Notes: generated by a model from the sequence alone, not told the origin. Positions 53,587-62,896 are shown, counted from the first letter of the stretch. The stretch: DNA of 64,000 nt from Pseudarthrobacter naphthalenicus (GCF_029076445.1 NZ_JARESG010000001.1:124001-188000); one strand, 5' to 3'. Program-made: numbers and translations.

Positions 53587-54309
53587 ATGCCTACCCCCAC
53601 TAAGGGTCCGCGCCTCGGAGGCGGCCCGGCTCACGAGCGTCTCATGCTCGCGAACCTGGCAGCAGCACTGTTCGAGCACAAGCGGATCACCACCACGGTG
53701 ACCAAGGCCAAGCGCCTGAAGCCGTACGCAGAGCGTCTGGTGACTTTCGCCAAGCGCGGCGACCTGGCTTCCCGCCGCCGTGTCCTCGGCCTGATCAGCA
53801 ACAAGGGCGTCGTCCACGAGCTGTTCACCGAAATTGCCACGGCAGTGGAGAACCGCGACGGCGGCTACACCCGCATCACCAAGATCGGCAACCGCAAGGG
53901 CGACAACGCTCCCATGGCTGTCATCGAGCTCGTTCTCGAGCCGGTTTCCGCCAAGCAGGCTGTTGTGGCTGAGGCTACTTCCGCTGCCAAGCGCGACGCT
54001 GAGAAGGCTGCTCCGGCCGCCGAGGAAGCTCCCGCCGAAGCCGAGGCCGAGGTTGTTGAGACCGAAGCTGCCGCTGCTCCCGAAGCTGAAGCCAAGTACG
54101 CCGGCTCCAAGCCGGCCACCGCTGACAAGGAAGCCCCCGAAGGCTTCGCCGTCAAGGGCAACGAGGACTCCATGAAGTACCACGTTCCCGGCTCACGCTG
54201 GTACGACTCCACCACCGCTGAAGTTTGGTTCGACTCCGCGGAATCCGCTGCAGCCGCAGGCTTCGCGCCTGCCGGTGGCGAAGCTGCCCAGGCAGTCGAA
54301 GCTGAGTAA
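53587..54309 (+). CDS. rplQ: 50S ribosomal protein L17 with C-terminal extra module
   Basis: The L17 core (residues 1-120; [38 protein letters not shown]) is about half of this 240-residue protein. Residues 121-185 are an Ala/Glu linker. Residues about 190-230 form a compact, conserved-looking module: [19 protein letters not shown], then [21 protein letters not shown]. It resembles the short sunset-type module I recall from other actinobacterial proteins. A GCCGGCGG/CCGCCGGC hairpin lies between rpoA and this gene. Confidence 0.96.
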   Translation: MPTPTKGPRLGGGPAHERLMLANLAAALFEHKRITTTVTKAKRLKPYAERLVTFAKRGDLASRRRVLGLISNKGVVHELFTEIATAVENRDGGYTRITKIGNRKGDNAPMAVIELVLEPVSAKQAVVAEATSAAKRDAEKAAPAAEEAPAEAEAEVVETEAAAAPEAEAKYAGSKPATADKEAPEGFAVKGNEDSMKYHVPGSRWYDSTTAEVWFDSAESAAAAGFAPAGGEAAQAVEAE

Positions 54310-54328
54310 TCAGCCTCTGTCGCTCCAG

Positions 54329-54334
54329 TAGACT
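54329..54334 (+). promoter_or_regulatory. candidate truA -10 (leaderless start)
   Basis: TAGACT lies seven bases before the truA ATG, so transcription would begin at or next to the ATG. No clear -35 is visible. Confidence 0.4.
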
Positions 54335-54341
54335 TAGGTCT

Positions 54342-55235
54342 ATGAACGACCAAAAACCCGCGGCCCCCGTTACAGGGGGCGGCGGGTTTTTGCGTATCCG
54401 CCTTGATCTGTCATACGACGGCGGCCCCTTCAGCGGGTGGGCGCTCCAGCCCGGCCTGCGCACCGTACAGGGAGTCCTGGAGGAGGCGCTGGCCTTACTG
54501 GTCCGGCGCCCCATCCGGGTCACCGTGGCAGGGCGGACCGACGCGGGCGTGCACGCCCGCGGCCAGGTGGTCCACCTTGACCTCACCGAAGCCGAGTGGC
54601 TGGGACTGCCGCGCGGGCACGAACTGGATCCCGGCGTCGCGCTGGTGCGCCGTCTCCGGGGTGCGTTGAGCCGGGGCCTCGGCGACCTGTCCGGAGCCAT
54701 TGAAGTCCATCAGGTGCAGCTGGCGCCGGTCGGTTTCGACGCCCGCTTCTCCGCCCTGTGGCGCCGCTACAGCTACCGCATTGCCGACGGCCCGGCCCTG
54801 TGGGACCCGCTGGAACGCTACTTCACGCTCTGGCACAAGAGCCCCCTGGACGTTTCGCTGTTGAACGAGGGTGCGTCCAAGCTGCTGGGGCTGCAGAACT
54901 TCCTGTCCTACTGCAAGCCGCGGGAAGGCGCCACCACCATCCGTGAGCTGCAGCGCTTCGAGTTCCGCCGCGGCGAGGACGGGGTCATTGTGGCCACCGT
55001 CCAGGCGGATGCGTTCTGCCACAACATGGTCCGTTCCCTGGTGGGCTTGGCGCTGTTCGTGGGCGAGGGCGTGGAGGAGCCGGGCTGGCTGTACGAAAGG
55101 CTCCTGGCGAAGAAGCGGGACGCCAAGTCAGTCCTGGCCGCGCCGCACCCGCTGGTCCTCGAGGAAGTGGCCTACCCGTCCGACGACGAGATGCTGGCCC
55201 GCGCGGAGCTGACCCGGGCCGTGCGGAAGCACTGA
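54342..55235 (+). CDS. truA: tRNA pseudouridine synthase A
   Basis: The 297-residue enzyme makes pseudouridine 38-40 in tRNA anticodon stems. The catalytic Asp is in GRTDAGVHARG. LDLSYDGGPFSGWA, FDARFSALWRRYSYRI and DAFCHNMVRSLVG are typical. The first 16 residues coincide with a terminator hairpin and are not conserved-looking; TTG 54390 (MRIRLDLSYDGG) is a plausible alternative start. rplQ-truA is a common order. Confidence 0.94.
   Translation: MNDQKPAAPVTGGGGFLRIRLDLSYDGGPFSGWALQPGLRTVQGVLEEALALLVRRPIRVTVAGRTDAGVHARGQVVHLDLTEAEWLGLPRGHELDPGVALVRRLRGALSRGLGDLSGAIEVHQVQLAPVGFDARFSALWRRYSYRIADGPALWDPLERYFTLWHKSPLDVSLLNEGASKLLGLQNFLSYCKPREGATTIRELQRFEFRRGEDGVIVATVQADAFCHNMVRSLVGLALFVGEGVEEPGWLYERLLAKKRDAKSVLAAPHPLVLEEVAYPSDDEMLARAELTRAVRKH
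54352..54391 (+). terminator. intrinsic terminator inside the truA 5-prime coding end
   Basis: AAAAACCCGC-G-GCCCCC pairs with GGGGGC-G-GCGGGTTTTT (16 pairs, one mismatch) around loop GTTACA. It ends the rpoA-rplQ transcript but lies 10 bp inside the annotated truA frame. Confidence 0.88.
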
Positions 55236-55255
55236 CCTTTTCCGGACACACAAGC

Positions 55256-55288
55256 GGACCCCCTCGGTTCTGGGTGCCGAGAGGGTCC
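55256..55288. terminator. terminator after truA
   Basis: GGACCCCCTCGG pairs with CCGAGAGGGTCC (one mismatch). It lies between truA and the convergent Tad operon. Confidence 0.7.
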
Positions 55289-55334
55289 GGTTCTTGGGGC
55301 GCCGATGGCGCGGTGGGGGTGGCGTCCTTTGCAC

Positions 55335-56222
55335 CTACATGCCGGAGAAGGCCGCGATGATATTGATGACGGCCGGCCCTAGAATGACGATGAACAGTAC
55401 GGGCAAGATGCATAGCATCAGCGGGAACAATACCTTGATGGGGAGCTTCATTGCCTTCTCTTCGGCGCGCTGTTTCCTCTTGATTCTCATCTGCTTGGCC
55501 TGCGTCCGCAGGACGCTTGCTATCGCTATACCGTAGACGTCCGCCTGGACAACGGCTCGCACGAAGCTCCGTAGGTCTGGTGCTCCCGTGCGTTGTCCCA
55601 TGGCCAGGTAGGCTTCCCGGCGGCTCCTGCCAACCTGCATATCCTGGAGCGTCCTGAGGAGTTCCGCGGCGAGAGGGCCCTTGCCGTTCTGGCCAGCGCG
55701 CGCCATGGCTGACTCGAAGCCGAGCCCTGCCTCGACCGAGATCAGCATCTGATCCAGTGTGCTGGGCAACTCCAGTTCGATCGCTTCCTGGCGCTTCGCG
55801 CCTTGGCTGCGCAGGAGGAGGTCCGGAACGAAATATGCGAGCACGGTCACGAATAAAGTCAAGAGAAAGCTCGTGCCCGTGGGGGTCTTGAGCATCAATA
55901 AGATGCCGACTACTCCGGCCACCAAAGCGAGAGCTGGCTTGATGACCAGTAGCCGGTCCAGAGGCATGGCCGCCGGCCGGCCCGCCTTCGCGAGCAGCTT
56001 GTCCAGCCACGCCGGGTACCCCTTCGGCGTCAGGCGCTGGCCCAACTGCACTAGCCAGGGAGCTTCGACTCCTTGTGAATCGTCGGCTGCCTTTCCCCGT
56101 CCTCGTCCCAGGTTGCTTCGGACGGCAGCCAAGCCGGGGCGGTCCACTGAGATTACTGCCCAAACCATCACCGAGCACGGAACGATAATTATTGCGACGA
56201 TGAACCAGGCCATTGCGCTCAT
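55335..56222 (-). CDS. tadC: Tad pilus inner-membrane platform protein TadC
   Basis: The 295-residue T2SS-F family protein forms the platform on which the Tad ATPase acts. Start ATG 56222 has AGGAGG seven bases upstream. Membrane segments lie near residues 5-25, 95-135 and 265-290. The GspF-type motif LPSTLDQMLISVEAGLGFESA is followed by ALRTQAKQMR-like residues (VLRTQAKQMRIKR). It is the last gene of the operon, 11 bp after tadB. Confidence 0.92.
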   Translation of the reverse strand: MSAMAWFIVAIIIVPCSVMVWAVISVDRPGLAAVRSNLGRGRGKAADDSQGVEAPWLVQLGQRLTPKGYPAWLDKLLAKAGRPAAMPLDRLLVIKPALALVAGVVGILLMLKTPTGTSFLLTLFVTVLAYFVPDLLLRSQGAKRQEAIELELPSTLDQMLISVEAGLGFESAMARAGQNGKGPLAAELLRTLQDMQVGRSRREAYLAMGQRTGAPDLRSFVRAVVQADVYGIAIASVLRTQAKQMRIKRKQRAEEKAMKLPIKVLFPLMLCILPVLFIVILGPAVINIIAAFSGM

Positions 56223-56233
56223 GCTTCCACCTC

Positions 56234-57181
56234 CTAGAACTTGATCTTGACGACGCGGCTCAGCCAGAAGGACCCAAGAGCCAGCAGTACAACTCCGAAC
56301 CCGAGCATGACCCACCCCAATACGTTGGTGTACAGCACGCCGAGGTAGCCGGGGTTGGAGAAGCTGAGGAACAGGAAGATCCCGATCGGGAGGGCAATGA
56401 GGATGTAGGCCGAGAGCTTGCCCTCTGCGCTGAGGGATTGCACTTGGCCCTTGATCTGCATGCGCTCCCGGATGGTCTCTCCCACGTGGTCGAGAACCTC
56501 AGCCAGGTCTCCGCCGACTTCCCGGTGGATCTCGATGGCCTGGGCCATCCAGTCAAAGTCCTCGCTCCGCATGCGCCGAGCCGAGTCGGCCATGGAGTCC
56601 TTCAGGTCCCGGCCCAACCTGGTCTCGTTGACCAGCCGTGCGAATTCCTCGGACGTCGGCGCGTCAGATTCCTGTGCCACTGCGTCAACCGCCCGCAGCA
56701 GACTATGGCCAGCTCGCAGCCCTCCTGAGAGCATTTGCAGAGTGTCGCCGAGCTGTGATTCGAACTTGGCGCGTCGCTTGCCGGCCATGATGTTCAGGAA
56801 CAGCATGCCTCCGAAAGGCGTCAGCAGGGCGAACACCAGTGCCAGCCCGAGGCCGCCAAGAACAAAGCCCACAACTCCCATTGTTACTACCGCGCATCCG
56901 AGTAAAAGGATGAAGTCTGCCTGGCGAAGGTGCAGTCCTGCTTCCTCCAGAGATGAGGCGGAACCGAACCTGGCATTACGGCTGAGATTGCGTTCGACAA
57001 AGGACGTCGCCGATGCGGCAACTCGGGTGAGGGCAGACGGTTGTTCGGCGACGCCAGGTCGCCTGCGCGCCAATTCGATATTTGCCTCACGGCCACGGAG
57101 GGTCACGACGAAGAGGAATACCAGCGAGGCCAGGCACAGAAGGACGCCCAGAATCAGCAGGATTGGGCTGGTGGCACTCAC
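56234..57181 (-). CDS. tadB: Tad pilus inner-membrane platform protein TadB
   Basis: The 315-residue T2SS-F family protein starts at GTG 57181, overlapping cpaF as GTGA. Hydrophobic segments are near residues 5-25, 90-130 and 255-310. The conserved cytoplasmic region includes QLGDTLQMLSGGLRAGHSLL and FDWMAQAIEIHREVGGDLAE. It pairs with TadC. Confidence 0.93.
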   Translation of the reverse strand: MSATSPILLILGVLLCLASLVFLFVVTLRGREANIELARRRPGVAEQPSALTRVAASATSFVERNLSRNARFGSASSLEEAGLHLRQADFILLLGCAVVTMGVVGFVLGGLGLALVFALLTPFGGMLFLNIMAGKRRAKFESQLGDTLQMLSGGLRAGHSLLRAVDAVAQESDAPTSEEFARLVNETRLGRDLKDSMADSARRMRSEDFDWMAQAIEIHREVGGDLAEVLDHVGETIRERMQIKGQVQSLSAEGKLSAYILIALPIGIFLFLSFSNPGYLGVLYTNVLGWVMLGFGVVLLALGSFWLSRVVKIKF

Positions 57182-58614
57182 CGGTAACCGCCCCCAATCG
57201 GTGATTTCCCGAAGACGGCCGGCGATAGGGCAATTCCCAGGTCGGCGAAGTGATCTGCGAAACGAGGCCGGACGCCGGTGGGGACAGGCTTTCCGAGGAA
57301 CCTTCCGTGGGCGTCAACTCCGGCGCTGTAATCGAATGTAAAGGCGTCCTGGAGCGTGACAATGTCACCTTCCATCCCTTGAACTTCCGTGACATGTGTC
57401 ACTCGCCTAGTGCCGTCGCGAAGGCGCGAAATGTGAACGATGAGATTGACCGCCGAAGCGATTTGTTCGCGGATGGCACGAAGCGGGAGGTCCATGCCTG
57501 CCATCAGCACCAAGGTCTCCAATCGGGCGATAGCATCTCGGGGTGAGTTGGCATGCACCGTCGAGATGGACCCGTCATGGCCTGTGTTCATGGCCTGGAG
57601 CATGTCCAGCGACTCACCGCCACGGACTTCGCCGATAACGATTCTGTCCGGGCGCATGCGCAGGGAGTTACGAACGAGGTCCCGGATGCTGATCTCACCC
57701 TTGCCCTCAATGTTCCTCGGCCGACTTTCGAGTCGCACAACGTGTTCCTGCTGGAGTTGAAGTTCCACCGCGTCCTCAATGGTGACGATCCGCTCGTCCG
57801 GAGGAATGAAGGACGACAAGACGTTGAGCAGCGTCGTCTTACCGGTGCCGGTGCCCCCGGAGACGATGATATTGAGCCGCGCGTGGACGCAAGCGTTCAG
57901 GAGTTCGGCGATTTCCGGGGAGATGGTGCCAAACGAGATGAGATCGTTGACAGTCAGCGGCGCCTGGCCGAACTTTCGAATCGTCAGCGACGAGCCGTTG
58001 ACGGCTAACGGCGGAATGATCGCGTTGACGCGCGATCCGTCGGCGAGCCGGGCATCCACCAACGGAGATGATTCATCGATTCTCCTACCGACCTTGGTGA
58101 CGATCCGCTCGATGATCCGTCGCAGATGATCCTCGGACTTAAAGCGAGACCCCGTGAGGAAGAGTTTGCCTCCCCGTTCCACGTAGATCTTATCCGGACC
58201 ATTGACCATCACTTCGGTCACGGCATCATCCGCAATGAACTTTTGCAGCGGTCCAAGACCAATGACATCATCAAGGATGTCCTGGACCAGGCGCTGCCGC
58301 TCCGCGGAGGACAGCGGGATTTCATCCTCTTCGATGATTGTCCGTAGCTCATCTTTGGCGTACTCGTGCAGCTCAGCCTCGTCCAGGGACGCGTCTGAGA
58401 TGCGGCTTCCCATGCGCTCATAAAGTGCAGCGCCGGCGCGGTCCTTGACCGCAGTCAAGGCGTCGTTTGCTTCTGCGCTGTGATCGTTGGAGGCGGGTTC
58501 ATTCCAAGCGGACTCATTCTGACTTTTCCCTGCCCACGGGATCTCAGTTCGGGTTTCAGCCGGCTGCTGGCTCGCCTGGTTGCGAACAGATTGAAAGCGA
58601 TCTGCAAGTGTCAT
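57178..58614 (-). CDS. cpaF: Tad pilus secretion ATPase (CpaF/TadA)
   Basis: The 478-residue hexameric ATPase powers Flp pilus assembly. Walker A is [13 protein letters not shown], the Asp/Glu boxes include [12 protein letters not shown], and Walker B is [10 protein letters not shown]. DPLIGxxxx-type N-terminal domain features ([15 protein letters not shown]) mark the CpaF subgroup. ATG 58614 overlaps cpaE as ATGA; the open frame upstream is not conserved. Confidence 0.96.
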   Translation of the reverse strand: MTLADRFQSVRNQASQQPAETRTEIPWAGKSQNESAWNEPASNDHSAEANDALTAVKDRAGAALYERMGSRISDASLDEAELHEYAKDELRTIIEEDEIPLSSAERQRLVQDILDDVIGLGPLQKFIADDAVTEVMVNGPDKIYVERGGKLFLTGSRFKSEDHLRRIIERIVTKVGRRIDESSPLVDARLADGSRVNAIIPPLAVNGSSLTIRKFGQAPLTVNDLISFGTISPEIAELLNACVHARLNIIVSGGTGTGKTTLLNVLSSFIPPDERIVTIEDAVELQLQQEHVVRLESRPRNIEGKGEISIRDLVRNSLRMRPDRIVIGEVRGGESLDMLQAMNTGHDGSISTVHANSPRDAIARLETLVLMAGMDLPLRAIREQIASAVNLIVHISRLRDGTRRVTHVTEVQGMEGDIVTLQDAFTFDYSAGVDAHGRFLGKPVPTGVRPRFADHFADLGIALSPAVFGKSPIGGGYR

Positions 58615-59807
58615 TGGACTACGGCCCTTCGGTGAAGTTTCTTGTGAGTGCGCTGCTCCCACGCCGGATCAAACCGTTGGACGAGCTGACGCAAGCCCTT
58701 CGCGACAGCATCCCTCGACGTCTCCTGTAGAAGGGGGACCCCCTTGTTTGTGGAATATGGCACCGCATGTGACCGGGGGAGCACCACATCCACAGGGCAA
58801 CCGATGGTTGCCTCGACGTCCTTCAATGTCAGTCCGCTTCGGCGGTCACCAAAGTTGAGGACCACGTGCCTGTTCGGTGGGAGCAAGCCAAGCTCGGTCA
58901 GGATGGAGAATCCTGTCCGAAGACCCTTGATGCTCGGTATGTCCATACCGCAGACCCAGACGCCGTCGGTGGCCTGCTCGAGGCTCGCGAGCACATGTTC
59001 CCCGAGCCCTGGGGCCGTGTCCACCACAACGAATTTGAATTCGCTGGCCAGCTGCACGAGCAATCGGCCCACCTGTTCCCCGGATATTTGGTCGGCCTCC
59101 ACGGGGTTAAGTGGTGCACACAGCGCGTACATGCCGGACGGATGCAGTGTGAGGTACGACTTGAGTACCAGGCTGTCACCTGCTGCCGCCCCCTTCACAG
59201 CGTCAGCGATGGTCTTCTCGGGTTCGAGCCTGAGCCCGGAGGCTACGTCGCCGAATTGCAGGTCTAAATCGACAACTACAACGCTCATCGGTGCCAGCTT
59301 TGCGAGGCCGACGGCGAGGTTAGTGGTCACGGTCGTCTTTCCCACACCGCCCTTGGGAGACATCACTGCAATGATCCGTCCGTTGCCACTCGGCGGTTCA
59401 ACGATGTTTCCGAGGCCGCGACGGCGCCCTGCCGCTGCAAGGCTGGCGCGTTCCAGCATGACGTGGATGGCGTCGACGTCGGCCCCCGGATCTAGGAGGT
59501 CCCTTATGCCGGCCCGCATCGCGGGCAACGCGACGTCGGAGTCACTTTCGGTGACAAGCACCACGCTGATCTCCGGATATTGGAGGTCAAACAGACTGGC
59601 AAGCCTGATTGAGTCCTCGACCGGAAGCCCCGGTCCGAGCAAAATCACTTCCAGCTGGTCGCCGGAGAGTGTACGCAGCACGTCGTCCGGGCCAGCGGGC
59701 AGGAAGTTGGCAACGATTCCGTGAAATGTTCCGTGCAGGCGGGAAGCTGCCTGCCTGGCCCGGGTTTCGAAATCGGAGTCGGCCGTGATGGCTACGAACC
59801 TGCTCAC
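58611..59807 (-). CDS. cpaE: CpaE-type pilus localisation ATPase
   Basis: The 398-residue protein has a receiver-like N-terminal domain (residues 1-125). A MinD/ParA-type ATPase follows, with deviant Walker A SPKGGVGKTTVTTNLA and VVVVDLDLQFGDV. CpaE positions pilus assembly machinery in the cell. GTG 59807 overlaps cpaB as GTGA. Confidence 0.93.
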   Translation of the reverse strand: MSRFVAITADSDFETRARQAASRLHGTFHGIVANFLPAGPDDVLRTLSGDQLEVILLGPGLPVEDSIRLASLFDLQYPEISVVLVTESDSDVALPAMRAGIRDLLDPGADVDAIHVMLERASLAAAGRRRGLGNIVEPPSGNGRIIAVMSPKGGVGKTTVTTNLAVGLAKLAPMSVVVVDLDLQFGDVASGLRLEPEKTIADAVKGAAAGDSLVLKSYLTLHPSGMYALCAPLNPVEADQISGEQVGRLLVQLASEFKFVVVDTAPGLGEHVLASLEQATDGVWVCGMDIPSIKGLRTGFSILTELGLLPPNRHVVLNFGDRRSGLTLKDVEATIGCPVDVVLPRSHAVPYSTNKGVPLLQETSRDAVAKGLRQLVQRFDPAWEQRTHKKLHRRAVVQ

Positions 59808-60565
59808 CGGTACAGCTCGGGCTTCTTGACAATCAGCGGTGATCCTTCGGTGGCGGCCGACGGTTCCTTGGTTAGCCACAGGGATCCGAAGTTGGCCCCG
59901 AAAGCAATCTTTGCGGCGTCTGCATCATTCCGGGCGAAGGTAACGAGCAGCTGTCCGGTGGGCAGCTCTGTATTGGCCTGTTCCTCGGCAGTGGCACCTC
60001 CCGTGGCCGCGCCTGATGTCTTCGCCATCGAGCGCTGGACGCTCGTAACCAAGACTTTGTGAAAGATCTGCTGTCCGGATTCGACATCAGGGGAGTCCTT
60101 GACGGCTCCCTTGTCGAAGAGGACCACGATGCCAACGGTGTCGCCGGCTGCGATACGGCCGCCCACTACGCGTTGGGCCTCAAGTTGAACGGAGATTTCC
60201 TGCATTCCGTCGGGAACCGGGACGGAGCCCGGGGCGGACAAGCTCTCAGGATCGGCCAGCCGCGCACCCAGCAGGGCTTCGCCAGGAAGCAAATCGACAG
60301 CGGCGACTTTCCCGTCAAGCCCGTCCAGGCTCTTCAGGGCGCCATTGGGTACTGAAGCCGAAGGCAGTGAGGTCAGCTTGACCGATGCTTTCAGCTTTTG
60401 CAGGTCAGCCCCTTTGGCTACCTGCTGTTGGACAACGAGTACATCGACCGGCTGCAAATCCTTTTGGGCCCGTGCCTCGGACGCTGAAACATACGAGACA
60501 AGTAGGACAGTGCCGGCGATGGCCAGCACAAATGCGACTATGCCTCCCAGTAGGCGTGTTTTCAA
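59804..60565 (-). CDS. cpaB: CpaB/RcpC-type pilus protein with SAF domain
   Basis: The 253-residue protein has an N-terminal membrane helix (about 7-28) and an SAF domain (VLVVQQQVAKGADL through LPGEALLGARLADPE). RcpC/CpaB follows (QLEAQRVVGGRIAAGDTVGI). It starts at TTG with GAGGAG upstream. In diderms CpaB works with a secretin; here no secretin is present, so it probably stabilises the platform or spans the wall. Confidence 0.88.
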   Translation of the reverse strand: MKTRLLGGIVAFVLAIAGTVLLVSYVSASEARAQKDLQPVDVLVVQQQVAKGADLQKLKASVKLTSLPSASVPNGALKSLDGLDGKVAAVDLLPGEALLGARLADPESLSAPGSVPVPDGMQEISVQLEAQRVVGGRIAAGDTVGIVVLFDKGAVKDSPDVESGQQIFHKVLVTSVQRSMAKTSGAATGGATAEEQANTELPTGQLLVTFARNDADAAKIAFGANFGSLWLTKEPSAATEGSPLIVKKPELYR

Positions 60566-60617
60566 TTTTCAGTCTCCTCTCGAAATTTGGAGCTAGTTTT
60601 GGTTCTTGAAGGAATAT

Positions 60618-61703
60618 CTAGTTAGTGATTTTCACGCCCGTTGAGCCGTAAATGGTAGATCCGTCGAGCTTCGCGGCTTCATCAAGAGAAACCGCGCGCA
60701 CAAATCGCCCAAATAGTCCTAGATCGGAGTTCTTCAGCCCAAGCTTGGTGGAGAGATCTTTGGCAGCTGACGTCAGATACGTTTCTGGTGGATGGTTTGT
60801 TTTGCTAGTCCCACTCAGATGCCAACTGTCGATGCTCAGCTCTGCAAAGGCTTGAATGTGGAATTGACCATGCTTCCCGCGCTTCGGGTCGTTATCATCA
60901 AAGATCGGGACAAGAATCTTGACCTCTTCAGAGGGGGTCTTGTTCTTCGCAGCCCACCAAGCCAGCATTGTGTCGGTACACGGCGATTCGTAAGCTGCTC
61001 CTGGTCGAGAGTCGACCCAAGGATTTTTAGTGTCGACGTAGACAGAGCATTTAGCGAGCGGGTCCACGAGCCATCCGAAACCCCCTGGCATTTCTTGCCC
61101 AGATGAGTTACCTGGACATGGGTAGGGTTCATTCTTGTCCCGGCTAGCGCTTCCATGTGCCGGGAAAAAACGGAAATCTCCGTCTTTCAGTAACGTTGAG
61201 TCAGCCTCACACTTAGAGAAAGCCATCGGCAGACTGTTATAGGCAGAGACTCCTCCAAAGACGGCCTGGGCTGATGCTTGGATTTCAACGGAGTTTATGC
61301 CGAGGGCCCTCGCCAGGTATAGGGAGAAGTGCTCACCATTAGCGCCGGCAGGTGTCGCCGTGGTGACGTTGACCGTTCCTGCGTTTACAGTGGCTGAAAC
61401 AACGTCACTTGAACCATCAAGGGCGTTAGCGTTGGCGTATTCCGTTGCTTTGGCCTTTTGGTTTGAACCGCAGGGAGAGGTCGTCATCGTGGCTTTGGCA
61501 CACGCCTGAGCGACTGCGAGCGCGGCCGAGTCCGCGCCGTTCTGCAACTGAGCCTTCTCCGAGTACATGGCGCCGACGTCAACGGCGAGGGCGCCAAAGC
61601 CTAGCAGGACAACCATAAGGAGCGCCGCGAGCGGGGCCACCACTCCTCGTTCGTTCCCATCAGAGTTGGCTGTGTTGACCGGCCTCCAAATTATCCTCCA
61701 CAT
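60618..61703 (-). CDS. TadG-like pseudopilin/pilus assembly protein
   Basis: The 361-residue protein has a TadE/G-type N-terminus: GVVAPLAALLMVVLLGFGAL, then DVGAMYSEKAQLQNGADSAA. The remaining 300 residues are a large extracellular domain with eight or so Cys, rich in Asn and Ser. ATG 61703 overlaps tadE by 13 bp. The extracellular part matches no family that I know and may be the adhesive or species-specific portion. DNA here is less GC-rich than in neighbours. Confidence 0.85.
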   Translation of the reverse strand: MWRIIWRPVNTANSDGNERGVVAPLAALLMVVLLGFGALAVDVGAMYSEKAQLQNGADSAALAVAQACAKATMTTSPCGSNQKAKATEYANANALDGSSDVVSATVNAGTVNVTTATPAGANGEHFSLYLARALGINSVEIQASAQAVFGGVSAYNSLPMAFSKCEADSTLLKDGDFRFFPAHGSASRDKNEPYPCPGNSSGQEMPGGFGWLVDPLAKCSVYVDTKNPWVDSRPGAAYESPCTDTMLAWWAAKNKTPSEEVKILVPIFDDNDPKRGKHGQFHIQAFAELSIDSWHLSGTSKTNHPPETYLTSAAKDLSTKLGLKNSDLGLFGRFVRAVSLDEAAKLDGSTIYGSTGVKITN

Positions 61704-62116
61704 CGCATGACGCCCTTTGCTGAGATGTTCATGATGTCGGGCAGGAAGGGGACCAGCGTCGGAAGGCCGGTGAGGTATTTTGTCGCCACGCTGATGGTGA
61801 CAATCGAATCCTCGTTGGGAGCGCATGCGCTGATGTCGACGTCGGTGAGCTTCAGATTGGCGATAGGGGCTGCGTCAACCGCTTTCTGCTGTGCAGTGGA
61901 CTTCGCATAGCCAGTGTCTGAGTAGTGGATAGCCGAATACCTTGCTGCTTCGCGGGCACCTTCCGCCATAGATACCTGGATACTGAAGGCGCGCCCATAT
62001 TCCACGATTCCAAGAATGAGTGCTAGAAAAATTGGCAGAATCAAGGCGAACTCGACGGCAACAGCCCCAATTTCCTTAGACCTTCTTGTGCTGCAATGCT
62101 TGCCAAGGCGCTTCAC
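61691..62116 (-). CDS. TadE-like pilus protein
   Basis: The 141-residue protein has the TadE domain: EIGAVAVEFALILPIFLALI with the conserved Glu five residues after the predicted GA cleavage, then EYGRAFSIQVSMAEGAREAAR. The start GTG 62116 has a weak site (GAGG directly upstream), so it may be uncertain. It is first of the tadE-tadG-cpaB-cpaE-cpaF-tadB-tadC set. Confidence 0.9.
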   Translation of the reverse strand: MKRLGKHCSTRRSKEIGAVAVEFALILPIFLALILGIVEYGRAFSIQVSMAEGAREAARYSAIHYSDTGYAKSTAQQKAVDAAPIANLKLTDVDISACAPNEDSIVTISVATKYLTGLPTLVPFLPDIMNISAKGVMRCGG

Positions 62117-62278
62117 CCTCGGCCAGTCTTTCTGTCTGCGAGGGCGGCATTTTGCCAGAATCGCATCGACTCACAAGCGTCAACCATGCACGACCGAAAG
62201 GCTTTTCCCTGAGATGTTGGACCTTCCATGACCCCTCCTGACTTCAGATAGCCTGACTTTGGATGTTAGGACGACGGA

Positions 62279-62339
62279 AAGCCCAGTGGCGGGAACGGCG
62301 GCAGCGATAGGCTCGCCGCCGCGCCCCGCCCCTGGGCTT
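62279..62339 (-). promoter_or_regulatory. large stem-loop between flp genes and tadE
   Basis: Three stacked stems form: AAGCCCAG/CTGGGCTT, GGCGGG/CCCGCC and GGCGGC/GCCGCC. It lies 21 bp after the second flp stop. It could stop most transcripts or protect the flp mRNA, leaving less for the machinery genes. The remaining 62117-62278 holds no visible gene. Confidence 0.7.
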
Positions 62340-62359
62340 CGACGCTAAAGCGGGGTTTC

Positions 62360-62563
62360 TTAGCCGACGGATGGGATCTTGCCGGCCACGGTGTTGAACA
62401 GCGTTGATAGGTTCGTACCAAGAAGGGTGACGGCGACGATGACGGCAACGGCGATAAGTGCGACCATCAGACCGTACTCCACAGCCGTGGCTCCCTTTTC
62501 AGATTCGAGCTTGTCTTTGATGCCTGTAAGGTGCGCGAGCAATGACACAATTACGTTAGTCAT
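62360..62563 (-). CDS. flp: Flp-type major pilin, second copy
   Basis: The 67-residue pilin has a short leader, cleavage motif KG/ATAVEYGL and one hydrophobic helix. It is nearly identical in its hydrophobic half to the upstream copy. Its ATG overlaps the upstream stop as TGATG. The C-terminus (NTVAGKIPSVG) differs. Confidence 0.95.
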   Translation of the reverse strand: MTNVIVSLLAHLTGIKDKLESEKGATAVEYGLMVALIAVAVIVAVTLLGTNLSTLFNTVAGKIPSVG

Positions 62564-62766
62564 CAGGAAACCTTGGGGAGTTTCTTGGCGACGCCGTCGA
62601 ACAGCGTTGACAGATTGGTTCCCAGGAGTGTCACGGCGACGATGACGGCGACCGCGATGAGGGCGACCATAAGACCGTATTCGACGGCGGTTGCACCCTT
62701 CTCGGATGCCAGGCGGTGTTTTAGGCCCGTTACGTAAGCCATCATGGAGACCATAAGAGAAGTCAT
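62563..62766 (-). CDS. flp: Flp-type major pilin, first copy
   Basis: The 67-residue pilin has an N-terminal leader (MTSLMVSMMAYVTGLKHRLA), prepilin peptidase site EKG/ATAVEYGL with Glu at +5 and Tyr at +6, and a hydrophobic helix to about residue 55. AAAGGAAA lies upstream. It is first in the pilus transcript, downstream of the repeats at 62897-62959. Confidence 0.95.
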   Translation of the reverse strand: MTSLMVSMMAYVTGLKHRLASEKGATAVEYGLMVALIAVAVIVAVTLLGTNLSTLFDGVAKKLPKVS

Positions 62767-62896
62767 TGTATTTCCTTTAATTCGGTGAAATGGATTTGAA
62801 TTGATTCCAACGAATTTCCAGCTGCCCCATTTTTTGGCGGTTGCTGGACTTCGCTAAGAAGAGATTGTCAGTAGCGACTTCCGGCAACAATGCGTA

